Below are positions 25,127 through 37,123 of a stretch of 64,000 nt of DNA, in pieces. A program made the position numbers and the translations under genes. The DNA comes from Gordius sp. MW1 (lineage: Eukaryota > Nematomorpha > Gordioida > Gordea > Gordiidae): positions 7,020,501 to 7,084,500 of the forward strand of contig OZ038530.1 of assembly GCA_964036665.1 (NCBI GenBank), written 5' to 3'. The notes below the pieces were generated by a model. The model did not search any database. It was not told the origin of the DNA and saw only the letters and a list, made by a program, of their open reading frames with translations. Numbering within the stretch: position 1 is the first letter of the stretch; each line of letters opens with the position of its first letter.

Positions 25127-26049
25127 CTTTATTATAATTCTTAAAAGAGCAACCTTTTTAAGTCGCACTAGTTAAAGTTAATAGACAAATTTATAATCAT
25201 CATGAAGTTACCTTGGCATTTAAATAAGGCCCGATGTTATAATTAAAAGATAGTGTTGATTATTGATATATCTAAAAATTCCGACAATTTAATATATAAA
25301 TGATATCTTATCTCGATGTTGAGGTTAAATTATAGGTTCGGTTAAAATATTCAAATATGGAGAATATGTATTATTCCAAAAAAATATGATGGGGTGGTGG
25401 ACAACTTATAATTACTTCCCGTTAGCCCAAGGGCTTGAAGAATCAATAAAAATTTGTAATTTATATGCTTAAAATTAAGGATTCATTTGTGAGCACTTTG
25501 CCAAATATACCATAGACTTCGCTTACGGATGATAGCTAAAAATATATTATATTTCGGTTTCTCAAAATAGTTTAAATTTATACAATTTTTGGTTAATTAA
25601 TATATTACGCTATGAAAACACAAAAACATTTTAAGTAATAATGCATTTAAATTATAATTAACCATTTTTGCAATATTTAGATAAAAGGTTAAATACATTT
25701 TTATATTCATTTGGTCAAAAACAAAATATTAAAATCTTTATGAAAGCTGTATAAATTTGCCTGTAATACATTTACTGTAGTGATAAGGTTGATAGGTCAT
25801 AGTTAAAGATTTTCCTTTGTAAATCTTTAAAAATTGAAAAAAGAGGCTAGTTACACAAAATAGTTATGGAGGCGGCTTTGAAACATCAACTTTTGTAAAT
25901 TTATTTTTATATCTGTGTCATTTGCAACAACATCTTTTAAAAATGATATTACCTGAGGCAGCTTTTTTTTAAAAACCGGATGAATATTTTTCCTTGTCAC
26001 GTTTATAGAGCATAGCCTATTTGGTGTTTGCGACCTTAATATTCGTCAA

Positions 26050-26456
26050 AAAATTTATTTATTTCCTTCGCTTTTCTCTGTAGTACAGTTTAATTTTGCC
26101 ACCGTTTATAAAGAATTTTAAATGCTTAATTTTTGATGGTCTATCAAATTTATAATGATTTATTGATATTTAATTTGCCCTAAATTTCAGTTGTTACATA
26201 ATTTCAGCCTTTTACCTTACATTTGTTTTTATTAAATGCATACTTTATAATTATTAAAATAAATTTTCGTTTCCTACACTTTTCTATGTAACACAGTTTA
26301 ATTTTGTTACCGTTGATAAAAAATTTTGACTGCATAATTTTTACTAGTTTATCAAATTTATAAGGATTAATTGATATTTGCCCAAATTTCAGTTTGTACA
26401 TAATTTTAGCCTTCATTAATTTATAAATGCATACTTTGTAATTATCCAAATAAGCA
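26050..26456. repeat. Two-copy tandem repeat of about 205 bp
   Basis: The block 'cttttctctgtagtacagttt' near 26071 recurs as 'cttttctatgtaacacagttt' near 26279, and following blocks (ending 'aaatgcatactttataatta') recur with the same spacing. The 111-residue minus-strand open frame here is a low-complexity Lys/Ile-rich reading across the duplication, not a likely gene. Confidence 0.65.
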
Positions 26457-26591
26457 GATATAAAATAATTTGCTAGAAAAAGAGATAATAATTTACTAAA
26501 AAATTTGGCGTAAAACTTAATTTTGTACACAATGGTCACGCCGAACTACTAAAACATATTAATTTTTTTTTGGTAAACGATAGTAGTTTAT

Positions 26592-26685
26592 TTCCAAATA
26601 ATTAAGTATGTTGTATGCTAAAATATAATAAATTAATGAGCTGGCATCGAGCCACGGATTGAGATTGTATTAGATTTTACAATTT
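26592..26685. repeat. 94-bp dispersed repeat, copy 1
   Basis: Nearly identical, same orientation and same length, to 35345-35438; I see one difference (CCACGG versus CCATGG). No inverted ends or coding capacity. Confidence 0.8.
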
Positions 26686-27710
26686 ATTAATTTTATCATC
26701 AAACAAACTATTGATAAACGTGAAGAGTTCATTAAAATAAAACGATCGGGAATGGCAAAGTAAAAATATAGGCGTCTTATTTGTCGAGTCCAGAGTAAGT
26801 TAATCTCATTCCAGCTGTTGCACGACCTCCTATATTTTCAGGCATCATGCGGACTTTAATAAAGTATGATAAATTAACAATTAAATTAAAATGTTGTTAA
26901 ACCAGGAGACGCATTATTTGCAGTGAGAATCGTAGTTGTATTTTGCTGAGTAGTAAGTGATATGTCCTCTTCTTAGTTGTCATAAATAGTGCTGGGAAAA
27001 AGATGATCTTGATAAGGCAAAGCATGATGGTATAAAATAAAGCGGTAAATATACACAAAAGCCGAAGGTCATCAATTAAAAAGTATAAGCACAGCAGCAC
27101 GTTTAACAAGATATATTAAAATTCAAAACCGGTACCCCCTCCATCCATTGATAATGAATTTTAAGTAAATTTGCAATTTTTATAGGAAACTTAATATTCG
27201 GTTTCATGTGTTGTGTCGCAATTAATTAAATAAACAAATTTAATTAAATAAATTTTTGCGAAAAAGTTTATATGTCTACGCTTTTTATAAGGCTTTTCAT
27301 CGATTTATGTGTTATTTTAAAATAATTATGAAAGTTTGAGATCTGTTAATTTCTGTCCGCCGGGTGTAAAATGTCAGATTATATATGAATTTAGATTAAA
27401 GAATTATCAAATAAGTCTATTGTTACCGTATTTAAAATAATATCTGGAACTAACTTTAAATTGTATAGCATACAATTTTTATATGGATAAAAGTGATTTA
27501 AAAAACTAGCATAACTTTAAATTATTTAAATGAAGTATATTTAAAAAAAACATAGTTAAAAATGAAGATTTATGAAAACGGCAATAATTTCAGATTAAAA
27601 AATTGGAAGAGGTTCATATCGGTAAATATTCTATAACTCATTTTTTTTGTTAAATTAATTAAATGGATTATTTGTAAGTATTCATTCAAAAAATTAAAAG
27701 GATAAGATGA

Positions 27711-27905
27711 ATCGGGGTCAAAGTCAAAGTAGCAGAAAAAGTTGAAACAATAAACCCAACCCTAAAGTACTGCATAATTAAAACCCTAACCCTAAAGTAC
27801 TGCATATTTATAGTTAAAACTTAAATTCTATGTTAAATCCTGACCAATCTTGATAAATTCTGACCAATTTGGCTGCTTTTTTTCTGCTACTTTGACCGGG
27901 TGCCG
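27711..27905. mobile_element. MITE with TCAAAGTAGCAGAAA ends and telomere-like interior, copy 1
   Basis: Inverted ends GGGGTCAAAG...CTTTGACCGGG, with internal repeats of AGTAGCAGAAA and CCCTAACCCTAAAGTACTGC. It is in opposite orientation to the copy at 36921-37123: the CGGGGTCAAAG end of one corresponds to the CTTTGACCCCG end of the other. Confidence 0.65.
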
Positions 27906-28855
27906 ATAAGATAGCGGCATGCAATACCTAAAACGTTAGTCTCGAGTTTTATAGAAACATAAAAGCATTTGAGGGTTAAACACGAACAAAGACAAAGACA
28001 TAATGTTAAAGTTATTTGGAAATCAAACAAATATTATGTCCTAAAAAAGAGACGGTTCTTCAAATAATAATGGTCAGGCCTCAAAAAATTTTGCAGTTTA
28101 CTTTCAAAAATATTTTGTCTTCGCAGGCAAAACACTGATGGATTTGGGCAACTAACTGTTGCAAAGGCATTTAGGTATAAACACAAAATTCTAGTTTTTA
28201 CGAATCATTTAACAGCATATATATGCACTTGCATGGGATTAATGCATCAAACTTTTTAAAAATATTTATGGCAAAACATATTTTGCTCAAATTCTGCAGG
28301 ATGTTTCTAAGGCTCGGTTTTAAATAAAACAATAAATATTAATCTTTTCCGTTTTTTATTTAAAATGCATAATTTACCTAAACTATGGTTCTAATTTGTG
28401 TTAAATATTAAAAAATCCATTCATAGGACATTTGTAGTGTTCAGATTTGTCATCAGGGTCTTTTATGGAAAATCTAGGGCTTTAGGGGGGGGGGGAGATG
28501 GTATAAGTTTTTAATGAAATTTCCAATATACATGTCAATCCTTAAAACAATTAAAAATTGGTCCAAGAAGCGATTAATAATTTGGACAAACTGTGAAAGC
28601 ATTTTCTTGGTCTTCCCTTGAAAAACCTTGTTTACCACCACTTAAACATTTTAATATGTATATTATTATTATATGTTAAGCTGATCAATTATAGACACAT
28701 GATAACAAAACACGACAATAAAACGATAACGACTACTGTTGTCAGGAGGAGAAAAACTAACCAGGATTTCCTTTATTCGTTCAATAATGAGCGTAAAATA
28801 GAATACAAGAGAAGAGAATGCTTGGGGTTATAATAAGGTAAACAATGCACTTGAA

Positions 28856-29008
28856 ATGCCTGTCCTCCTCGCCCGTAATAACTTCCCTTCTTTACTGGAC
28901 AATGAGAAGCCGGCTATGTCGTCGTCGGAGGAAATGAATACAGGGATACTATTAATTATTATTCTAAGAATATATTATATCAAACTAAATTGTACTTCTT
29001 GAATATAG
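28856..29008 (+). other. Small open frame of unknown status
   Basis: A 50-codon ATG-initiated frame beginning MPVLLARNNFPSLLDNEKPA has less biased composition than the surrounding AT-rich DNA. No family is recognised. It could be a first exon, a transposon fragment or chance. A (TAGA)n microsatellite follows at about 29005-29022. Confidence 0.2.
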
Positions 29009-29483
29009 ATAGATAGATAGATGGACCCATTATGTACCCTAACCTAAACCTCTACGTGTAAAAACTAATAGCGGATTCCCATATTTTCTATAATAACATT
29101 TCTTAAAGCTTATACATTTGAGGGCTTAGTCTGTATTGAATTAATCCTAAATCTGGTTATTATCCAGTAAAATACCCTGAACCAACCAACATAATTTAAA
29201 AGTGAGGGATGTGAACCTAGAATAAAAATGGTTTGAATAATCATTTGCCAGCTATCAACTGATAAGCATAAAAAATAAGAGGAGCAAAATGATTTTCTTA
29301 AAGGTGATTTGTGATCACTTAATGTATCTTGCTACCATTTTATAAGCCTTTAAATTTTTAATTAAGTATTCCCATTTATCTAAGAAAGTGGTAACTAATA
29401 TGCTAGATTCCTTGATAAAGCCCCTTATTGATCATTTAAAAATCTAATTTTTTAAGTTACCAAACAAAAAACCTAATTATTGT

Positions 29484-29625
29484 CATGTAGCCGGGGGGGG
29501 GGGGGGCGGCTGCCCCCTTTTAAATCCAAAAATTTGCTAAAATTTATTAAATTTCAAAAATGATCAATTTGCCCCTCCTAAATCATTATTGTCCCCCTTT
29601 AATCCCAATACTGGCTACGCCCATG
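29484..29625. mobile_element. hAT-type MITE, CATGGGCGTAGCC family
   Basis: A diverged left end (CATGTAGCCGGGG) and a canonical right end CTGGCTACGCCCATG. Flanks ATTATTGT and CATATTGT match at 6 of 8 positions. Confidence 0.7.
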
Positions 29626-29881
29626 CATATTGTCTACCTATAATTCTTAGAATTTGGTTGGGCGGAAGGGCAACGATTTTGATAAAGATTTAGGAAATAA
29701 AATTGGTGCATTTTTTTAAAAAAATACAAATGTATTATTCCATATTTACGTTTATGGATTTGAGGGAGATTGCTGTCCATTCCTTCCCATGCCTACGTCT
29801 CTTTATATTTTTGTGTAGGCGTCGGTCCATTCCATGCACCTAAAAGAGGAGCACCTCAACTCATCCCCCTTAAACCCTAAC

Positions 29882-30020
29882 CATGGGCGTACGCAGGGGG
29901 AGGGGGCAGGGGGGGGCAGAACATTAAAAAATTTAATAAAAAATTATGTTTTGCCCCCCTCTAAATGAGCTTTTAAACGGTTTGCCCCCCCCCCTAATTC
30001 AAAACCTGGGTACGCCCATG
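29882..30020. mobile_element. hAT-type MITE with exact 8-bp duplication ACCCTAAC
   Basis: A 139-bp element with ends CATGGGCGTACGCAGG and CCTGGGTACGCCCATG, flanked by ACCCTAAC at 29874-29881 and 30021-30028. The target resembles a telomere repeat. Confidence 0.85.
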
Positions 30021-30028
30021 ACCCTAAC

Positions 30029-31332
30029 AATAGTATATATCTAAACAAATTCTGGTTAAATTTTCAAATTTCACGATTTCGCCTCAACATTACTAATATT
30101 TTTGCCTCTATTCTAATCTTAGATAGGCCCAGATTATAATTAATCCCAGTATACTTAAAAATTGTTTTTCGATATGTTTTTAAGCAATATAATCGGAATC
30201 ACATGGTAATGATTTTTGTGGGTGTGACTGTTAATAGATCTGTTACCAAAGTGATTGAGGCTGGTTTTACCGTCTAAGGTTTTACCATAAAACTATAGAA
30301 AATTTAAATTACACATCTATAGGCTTGCTATAAATGTTTGGGTAATTGCTAACATTAATTGAAGCGCACTTATTCGTAATCGATTATATGAAATAAGGAG
30401 GATTTGGCGAGTTTAGATGTAATATAAATATATCATACCAAATAATTTCAAATGATGAAAATAAAAAGAAAAAAACGAGAGTTAGTCTGAAATAAAAATT
30501 ATAAAGGTTACTTTTCTAAGGAAAGTAATGATAAATAGGATACCTAAAATACTCCCACCCCCTGTCACAAATTTTTGAAAGAAATCCGTAACTTTGTAAA
30601 GGTTTTATTTCGAAATAAAATTGATTAGTTATATTTTTGATGATCACATTATTGAAATATACTTTTGGAATAATTAAATAGTGCCTTTATTATTGATCGT
30701 AATTGCATAATTTAATAAAATTTATTTAAAACATTTTTTATATTTTATTTATTTATTTATTTGATTATATATCCGCTATAATTTATGGTTCCTAGATTAA
30801 CTTTGTATATATCTAGCTTTTCAAAATATATCAAAATCAAAATATAATGATGCGTCTTGAGTTCAAATTAAGTGATTATGCATACATTTTAAGCAAATAT
30901 TAAAAATTGCCACGACACCAAAATTTAGTCAAATTTATCCTAATAATGAGTACAATAAGATAATTTAAAAAATCCTATCTGAACCAACGTTCTACTTTAA
31001 TTAGGACATATTTGTACAAAATCAGCAATTTTCCAATTTTTATTTAATCAAATTTACCCGATCTAAATAGGTTAATAAGAATGGTCAATTTTCAGTTTAT
31101 TGATATTATTTACACAAAATGTATATTTAATTTGTCGAACAAAGATTCGGTTTTATAAATTCTCATATTTAAACCAACCAGTTAAATAAATTAACATTAA
31201 TTTATGAGCAGAAATCAATATAGCGTTATTTTACTAAAATTTATACAATAATTTATTAAATCATCACATTTTCATATTTTTTTCAAGTTATACTTAAAAA
31301 TGACACTATTAAAAACTATATGTGGCAAAAGC
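30029..31332. other. AT-rich intergenic stretch
   Basis: No gene or transposon termini recognised; a short (TATT)n tract lies near 30743. Confidence 0.5.
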
Positions 31333-31340
31333 GGTGTTAA

Positions 31341-31499
31341 CTTGGGCGTAACCAGGGGGGGGGGGGTAGGGGGGACGGCAAATTACAATTTTTTTTTTAA
31401 AAACTCTGAAAAATTAAAAAATTTTAAGTTTTGCCCCCTTTAATTGAACTTTTAAACGTTTTGCCCCCCCCCCTAATCCAAAACCTGGCTACGCCCATG
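31341..31499. mobile_element. hAT-type MITE with exact 8-bp duplication GGTGTTAA
   Basis: A 159-bp element with ends CTTGGGCGTAACCAGG and CCTGGCTACGCCCATG, flanked by GGTGTTAA at 31333-31340 and 31500-31507. Confidence 0.85.
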
Positions 31500-32022
31500 G
31501 GTGTTAATGCTCAATATTACATGAACGACCTTTACTATTAATCGGCGGCAGAAATGTAAATAATATATTTTGATAGTATATGTTCAGTTCAGCCTAATGC
31601 CCTAGATGGGCTAATAATATATAAAGAGGAAGTAATAAAATAGATATAGCGAACCGAAATAACTCGGTTACATATAAAATTAACATTGATATGAATAAAA
31701 AATTAATTGAAACTATAAAATTTAATAAAAACAGGAAAGTTTTTAAAATAAATATGGCATTTCTTAAAGGGTCCGTCCTTAAAAAGCTAATGATAAACCA
31801 TTAATTATGTATATGATTAATCAAACTAATATGGCGTCACTTGCACTTTTTTTACTTTATTATAAGTTTAAAAGTTAATGTTCATCCTTAATTTCCCATT
31901 GTATAATCTAGAAAAATAAAATTTAAAATGATGAAGACATTAAACATATTTTAAAGCATCTTATTCGATTGATTTAGCCAAAATAATACAATTTCTATTA
32001 TTAAGATATAATTGGAGTTATT

Positions 32023-32174
32023 CATTGGCGTAGCTAAAGGGTGGCAGGGACAGGCGGCTGACCTCCTCTAAATACAAAAAATTCTTAAAATTGTTATAAT
32101 TATGGCTAAAATTTCAAAAAATTATTCTTTTGCCCCTGCCTAAATCAACCCTCAATCCAATCCTTACGCCCATG
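32023..32174. mobile_element. hAT-type MITE, CATGGGCGTAGCC family (diverged)
   Basis: Starts CATTGGCGTAGC, ends TTACGCCCATG, and has the family's internal 'ttatggctaaaatttcaaaa' block. The target duplication is not recognisable. Confidence 0.65.
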
Positions 32175-32704
32175 AAGCCATTACCAACTATTTTTATCTG
32201 CTTGAAGAACACAATTATTATCAGATTAATTTGTACGAGAGCTCTAATTAAAAGAAAATAAGATTGGAAAAGATTTTTATAATTATTTTGAACAAAAAAT
32301 GCTCAAATTAATGTGAAAAGAGATAAACATTTTTACATGTTTTACTCACCAATCCATTTCCAAATATAAAAATGTAACAAATATTGTCTATCTTCATACA
32401 CTTAAAATAGATTAAACTCGAGACTTGTATAATTAATACACGTTCTCAACTTTAACCTAAATGGATGACATTAGTTCGTGTATTAATCATGTCGAATTTA
32501 AGTAATTATTCTTTTTAATTCATACTTTATTATATAATTGTTGGCTAAGACTTGTTTCGGGCCAAACATGGACCTTGTCGGCCGGCCGACCAATGTTGAC
32601 CCAAGTCTAGATTAGTTTGTTAACAATTGTCCTAATCCGGCTTGGTTCAAGGCTCTAGATATAACAAAATAGATCGTATCATGTGGCCCTATTATATAGT
32701 TTGG

Positions 32705-32870
32705 CATGGGCGTAGCCAGCATTGGGTTTAGAGGGGGCCAACCATGGTTTAAGGACGGGCAAAATGAGCTTTTTTGAAATTAGTCATGTTTTTAATAAAT
32801 TTCAGCAAAATTTTGGATTTAGAGGGGAGAGCCGCCCCTCCCTGCCCCGCCCTTCTTGGCTACGCCCATG
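32705..32870. mobile_element. hAT-type MITE with exact 8-bp duplication TAGTTTGG
   Basis: A 166-bp element with ends CATGGGCGTAGCCAGC and TTGGCTACGCCCATG, flanked by TAGTTTGG at 32697-32704 and 32871-32878. Confidence 0.85.
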
Positions 32871-33252
32871 TAGTTTGGTATAGAAATTGTGTTAGGAGGG
32901 TGGGATGGGCTACATTTTAACAAAAAAGTGTCTTATATTTTTATTTTTAAAAATGTCTCACTTTTCTGAGCTAAGAACGAAAGGTCGCAGCCAAATTTTA
33001 GGATTCTAAGCTTTCGAAATTATATATTATGAAAATTAAAAAAATTAATTCCTTGTTCACTCCTGATGATCCCGATTCTTAGGCGAACGTTTTATACTAT
33101 TCTAATTTTCTCGTACATCTAAGTTATTTACCTATTGAATATGTTAATTAATGCCAAATAAAATTTAAAACCATTAATTAGTAATTAAACTTTAGAATTA
33201 ACACGAGGTTCATTCCCCTTCCCCCGAGTTTGACAACTTATTCAAAGGTCAT

Positions 33253-33405
33253 CATGGGCATAGCAGGTTTTGGATTAAGGGGGGGGGGCGAAACGTTTAA
33301 AAGTTTAATTAGGGGGGGGGCTAAAACAATTTTTTTTTTAATTTTTAAGGGGTTTTGCATTGAATTTGTCATTTAGGGGGGGGGGGGGCCGGCTACGCTT
33401 TCCAA
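33253..33405. mobile_element. hAT-type MITE, CATGGGCGTAGCC family (degenerate)
   Basis: Starts CATGGGCATAGCAGG and carries the family's 'ttttggattaaggggg' and long G runs. The right end (CCGGCTACGC) is eroded. Confidence 0.55.
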
Positions 33406-33419
33406 GGCTTAAAACCATA

Positions 33420-34390
33420 ACTTTTCGTTTCCTTGTCTATGGCGGAAATTATGGTGACAACGGGCGGGGCACGCATGTGTACTTTGTTTGAGAGTGTGAG
33501 ATGTGAAATTGAGTGGAGGGGGGAGAGGGAGAAATAAGAGTGTTGGTTGGTTGCTTGTTGATTGGTTATAAACAATTTTTATGTACACATAAGCATAACA
33601 CACAACACACAGGGGGCGGGGGTGGAGGTGGGGGGGGGGGGGAGAGAGAGCAAAGCACCAGTATTAACTAAATAAACATCCCCTGGCTCGTTTCATTTTC
33701 TCTCTAACTCTTTTCGCGCTCTCTCTACTCAAGAAATCTAAAATAAGACGCGAATATTAATAATTTGTTTAAATATTTGGGATATTCCTCCTCTTTAGTA
33801 CCCTTTTCAATTTGCCGTTATTATTCTCTCACGACAAAGTGGTTTTGGATATGTAGCATGAAAAGTTAAAAATATAGTTACGAGAAACTTCATATATTTT
33901 TGTTTGGCTCCTAGAGCGCAAATCTTGATTATTATTACTCATCGCGTAACCCTTCCCCTCCTCCATCTACTCTCACTTTATTTGAAACGTTTATAAAGTA
34001 TGTGCGTTGTGCGCGCTTTCGCGATCGAAAACAGATGTGTACAAAAATTTGTTTATTCCCCCCCCTCCCCCACCAACTATGATGTACTTCTTTCGTTCCC
34101 CATTCCCTTCCTTTCCTCTCGGAATGGAAGATTTATCGGGCGTACTTCTTTTCGCTATTTAACAACACGATAAACCTCGAGAGATATCATCTATAACACC
34201 CCAACCAAAACCTCGACCCCTCCAATCTAAATATAAATTAACGCGAAATATTGATTCTAGGAAATTTTTCAAAACCAAATTATCACAAAACCCAGATACT
34301 ACAATCTAAAATACCAACAGAAGCGCACCCCCAACATGCCCCCAATTTAGAGTCAACCTCGTCGCCATGTCATCATAATATTTTAAAATC
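33420..34390. other. GC/CT-rich block without transposon sequence, possible distal promoter
   Basis: The block contrasts with the AT-rich flanks. It contains GA and CT tracts (GGGAGAGGGAG, TTTCTCTCTAACTC, CGCGCTCTCTCTAC), CpG-bearing segments (GTGCGCGCTTTCGCGATCG) and an ATTGGTTA CCAAT-like site near 33560. No open frame is recognisable. It lies 4-5 kb upstream of the first coding exon of the ELK gene, whose 5' UTR exon is not located. A promoter role is inference only. Confidence 0.3.
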
Positions 34391-36920
34391 AACTTAGTTG
34401 TTAAACTACTCGGATTAAAAGTATTTTGCAGAACACATGTGCTCATTCCTATAACGTTTCATCAGCTTTACATCATAATTCAATCCCCTCTGGAATTATA
34501 GTAGTGAAAAAAGGATTATTCTTGATACAATAATATTCATTATTCATGGTATGTCGAATCCTAAACATGGAATTACTATATCTAAGTATTTAAATTCAAT
34601 AGTCATATTTATTTAGGCTATTAAAATACAATATTTGAATAAGAGAGGTAATGATTTAAGGAGGGATAATAAACTAATGATTATTTGAAAATTTAATTTA
34701 TTAAATATTAGGGAATTTTTGAAATGTGTATGCCAAATTCCACTGAAAACCTCGATGTAATAATTCCCTAGTGGGTAATATATTTTTAACCAATTTCAAT
34801 TGTTTGGTAAATAAGGGTTTATTGAGGGATCGCTCTATTTACTCTTTTGGTAGCATTTGCATTTTATGGACTTCTAGCATTTATTTTAAATATTAAATGG
34901 TTTAAAAATCCAAAATAGCAATTAAAATCAAATGGCGTACGTAGGCAAAACGTAATCATTTAGACAACATTATGTGCGTAATAAATAATTGAAAGTACCA
35001 TCATAAAAACGGTAGCTCCTAGTTTCAGCTTTGTTAGGCCAAAATAAATTCTTTTTAAGTTGAGTAGAATTATTTAACGTCGCGTCGATGTATAAGGATG
35101 ACTTAAAGTTAGCAAAAGTTAAATAGGAAAATTCAAAAATCGGTTACATATTTGATGGTTTGCAAAAATAAATTATTTGTTGCAAATCTGACACGACGCA
35201 AACCAGAATTTTGAATTCTAACATAATCTGCCTCATATCGTCTATTTTAATATTTTCTTGCTCGTGCTTTTCAATCCACTAATCTTAAACTAATAACTTT
35301 ATGTACAAAATTAAGATAATACCATAAATTATCCAAGTATATAATTCCAAATAATTAAGTATGTTGTATGCTAAAATATAATAAATTAATGAGCTGGCAT
35401 CGAGCCATGGATTGAGATTGTATTAGATTTTACAATTTGGTTGTTTTGGTTTTTCAAGAGACATCAATGTTAAAAATTCGTTTACATTTCATAGCAATAT
35501 ATTATTAAATTTATAAAAATCATAAAAAATGTTTAATTTAATTACTCAGAAAGACTTAAAACCATCATTTATATTTTTAAAGAATGTAATTTAACCCTCT
35601 TTGCCGTATTATTCTGTATTAATAAAAATGTTGATTTTTATATTTTTAACATCCATAAGGCTTCTTTTTAATGTTACTTTATTATTTTTTTATATAATCC
35701 CGTTAATTGCACTTTTTAAGAATTACCTTAAAATGACAAAATATTGTATCTGTAATATTTTAATTGTTTTATCAATAAATGCATAAAAAAGTATGTCAAG
35801 TAGGCAACTTTAATCATATATACATTTTTGGCAAACTTCGCAATTAATTATTAAAAGTAGGAAACTTTTGAAATTCCCATATGTTTATACTATTCTGAAA
35901 ATATTGTTATGAATATTGTGATTTAATAATTGAATTATTTTGTGATTAGACCTACTAAATTCTGGTTTTAAAACGCATTTTGCATGTAGCCTCTTTTTAC
36001 CCCGGTTTAAATTTGAAGCAAATATAGATCCGTTATAATAGGGTCATTTGGTTTTACTTCCAAAATCTACACTAGCAAAATACGCTTTTGTATTTGTAGA
36101 GAATGATTAGGGAATTTAGTGGGATTGAGCAACCCAAAACTGAGAATGATACCGTTAGTTTTAAATGCAAACAAGCTTCCAAATTTTGGCTTCAACGATA
36201 AGAATCTTAATATTGCTCAAAGAATGGAAATTTCAAATGTTTAACCTTCTTGTTTTAATTCGACCTGGACAAGTTATTATGTGTTGTTTTTTGATGCTAA
36301 TCTTATCGACCCCGGCTACAAATTTAATAATAAAAAATTTACCGGCTTTTAAACTTTTCATTAGTTTAAACAACCAAACAATTCGTTTTATACGATACAT
36401 TATAATTATACCATCAACAACTTAATCTGGGGGCGGGGCTCGCCTCTTGATCAAAATTTATTTTCCGAAAGGCTATCCTCTAAAAGTACTTAGCCCTTAA
36501 TAAAAAATGAGCTTGTAAAATGTTTTTTGACCAAATTATTATATTTTGATAGCAATAAGATTTTTTTATTTTGGACCATATATAAAAATTATGTATTGCA
36601 TATAAGCTCTAAAACCCGCGAATGTTTTTATATTTGAGAGAGTTTTATATGAAATCAAAAATTTCATTATTAAAACTAATTATATTTTTTACCTATTACC
36701 ATCTCGGCAGAGTTAATAAAATAATCGCATAAATTTTATTTAATTGCCTTTAGATATTAAATTTAGGACGCATCCATAATTGGTTGACAGCGCGTTGATT
36801 TAATATCATGGCTTACTTTTAACAACGAAAAAAAGATATTTATTAGAACAGGTATTTCATGATGAGCATAAATTCAAACACTCGCTCATAATATGTTTCA
36901 ATATACAGTAAAACAAACGG
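34391..36920. other. AT-rich intergenic stretch
   Basis: Apart from the 94-bp repeat at 35345-35438 nothing was recognised. Plus-strand frames at about 35601-35786 and 36165-36425 are low-complexity hydrophobic readings of AT-rich DNA. Confidence 0.5.
35345..35438. repeat. 94-bp dispersed repeat, copy 2
   Basis: A partner of 26592-26685, same orientation and 8.75 kb apart. Confidence 0.8.
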
Positions 36921-37123
36921 CACCGGGTCAAAGTAGCAGAAAAAAAGCAGCCAAATTGATCAGATCGAAATTGGCCAGGAGGGTTAGTGTTTTAGGTTAG
37001 GGTTAGGGTTATTTGCACATCAAATTCCCTCCCCATTTCAGATTTAATTCTAATATATTGATAAAATCTAAAAAAATATTTTTCTGCTACTTTTTCATCA
37101 TTCTGCTACTTTGACCCCGATTG
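36921..37123. mobile_element. MITE with TCAAAGTAGCAGAAA ends and telomere-like interior, copy 2
   Basis: Ends CCGGGTCAAAGTAGCAG and CTGCTACTTTGACCCCG. The interior carries TTAGGTTAGGGTTAGGGTT followed by 'gcacatcaaattccctcccc'. That same interior recurs without the termini at about 49040-49140. Confidence 0.7.

Noticed and set aside
26204..26539. 111-residue minus-strand frame
   Set aside because: Low-complexity Lys/Ile/Phe reading over a two-copy tandem repeat in AT-rich DNA, with no domain.
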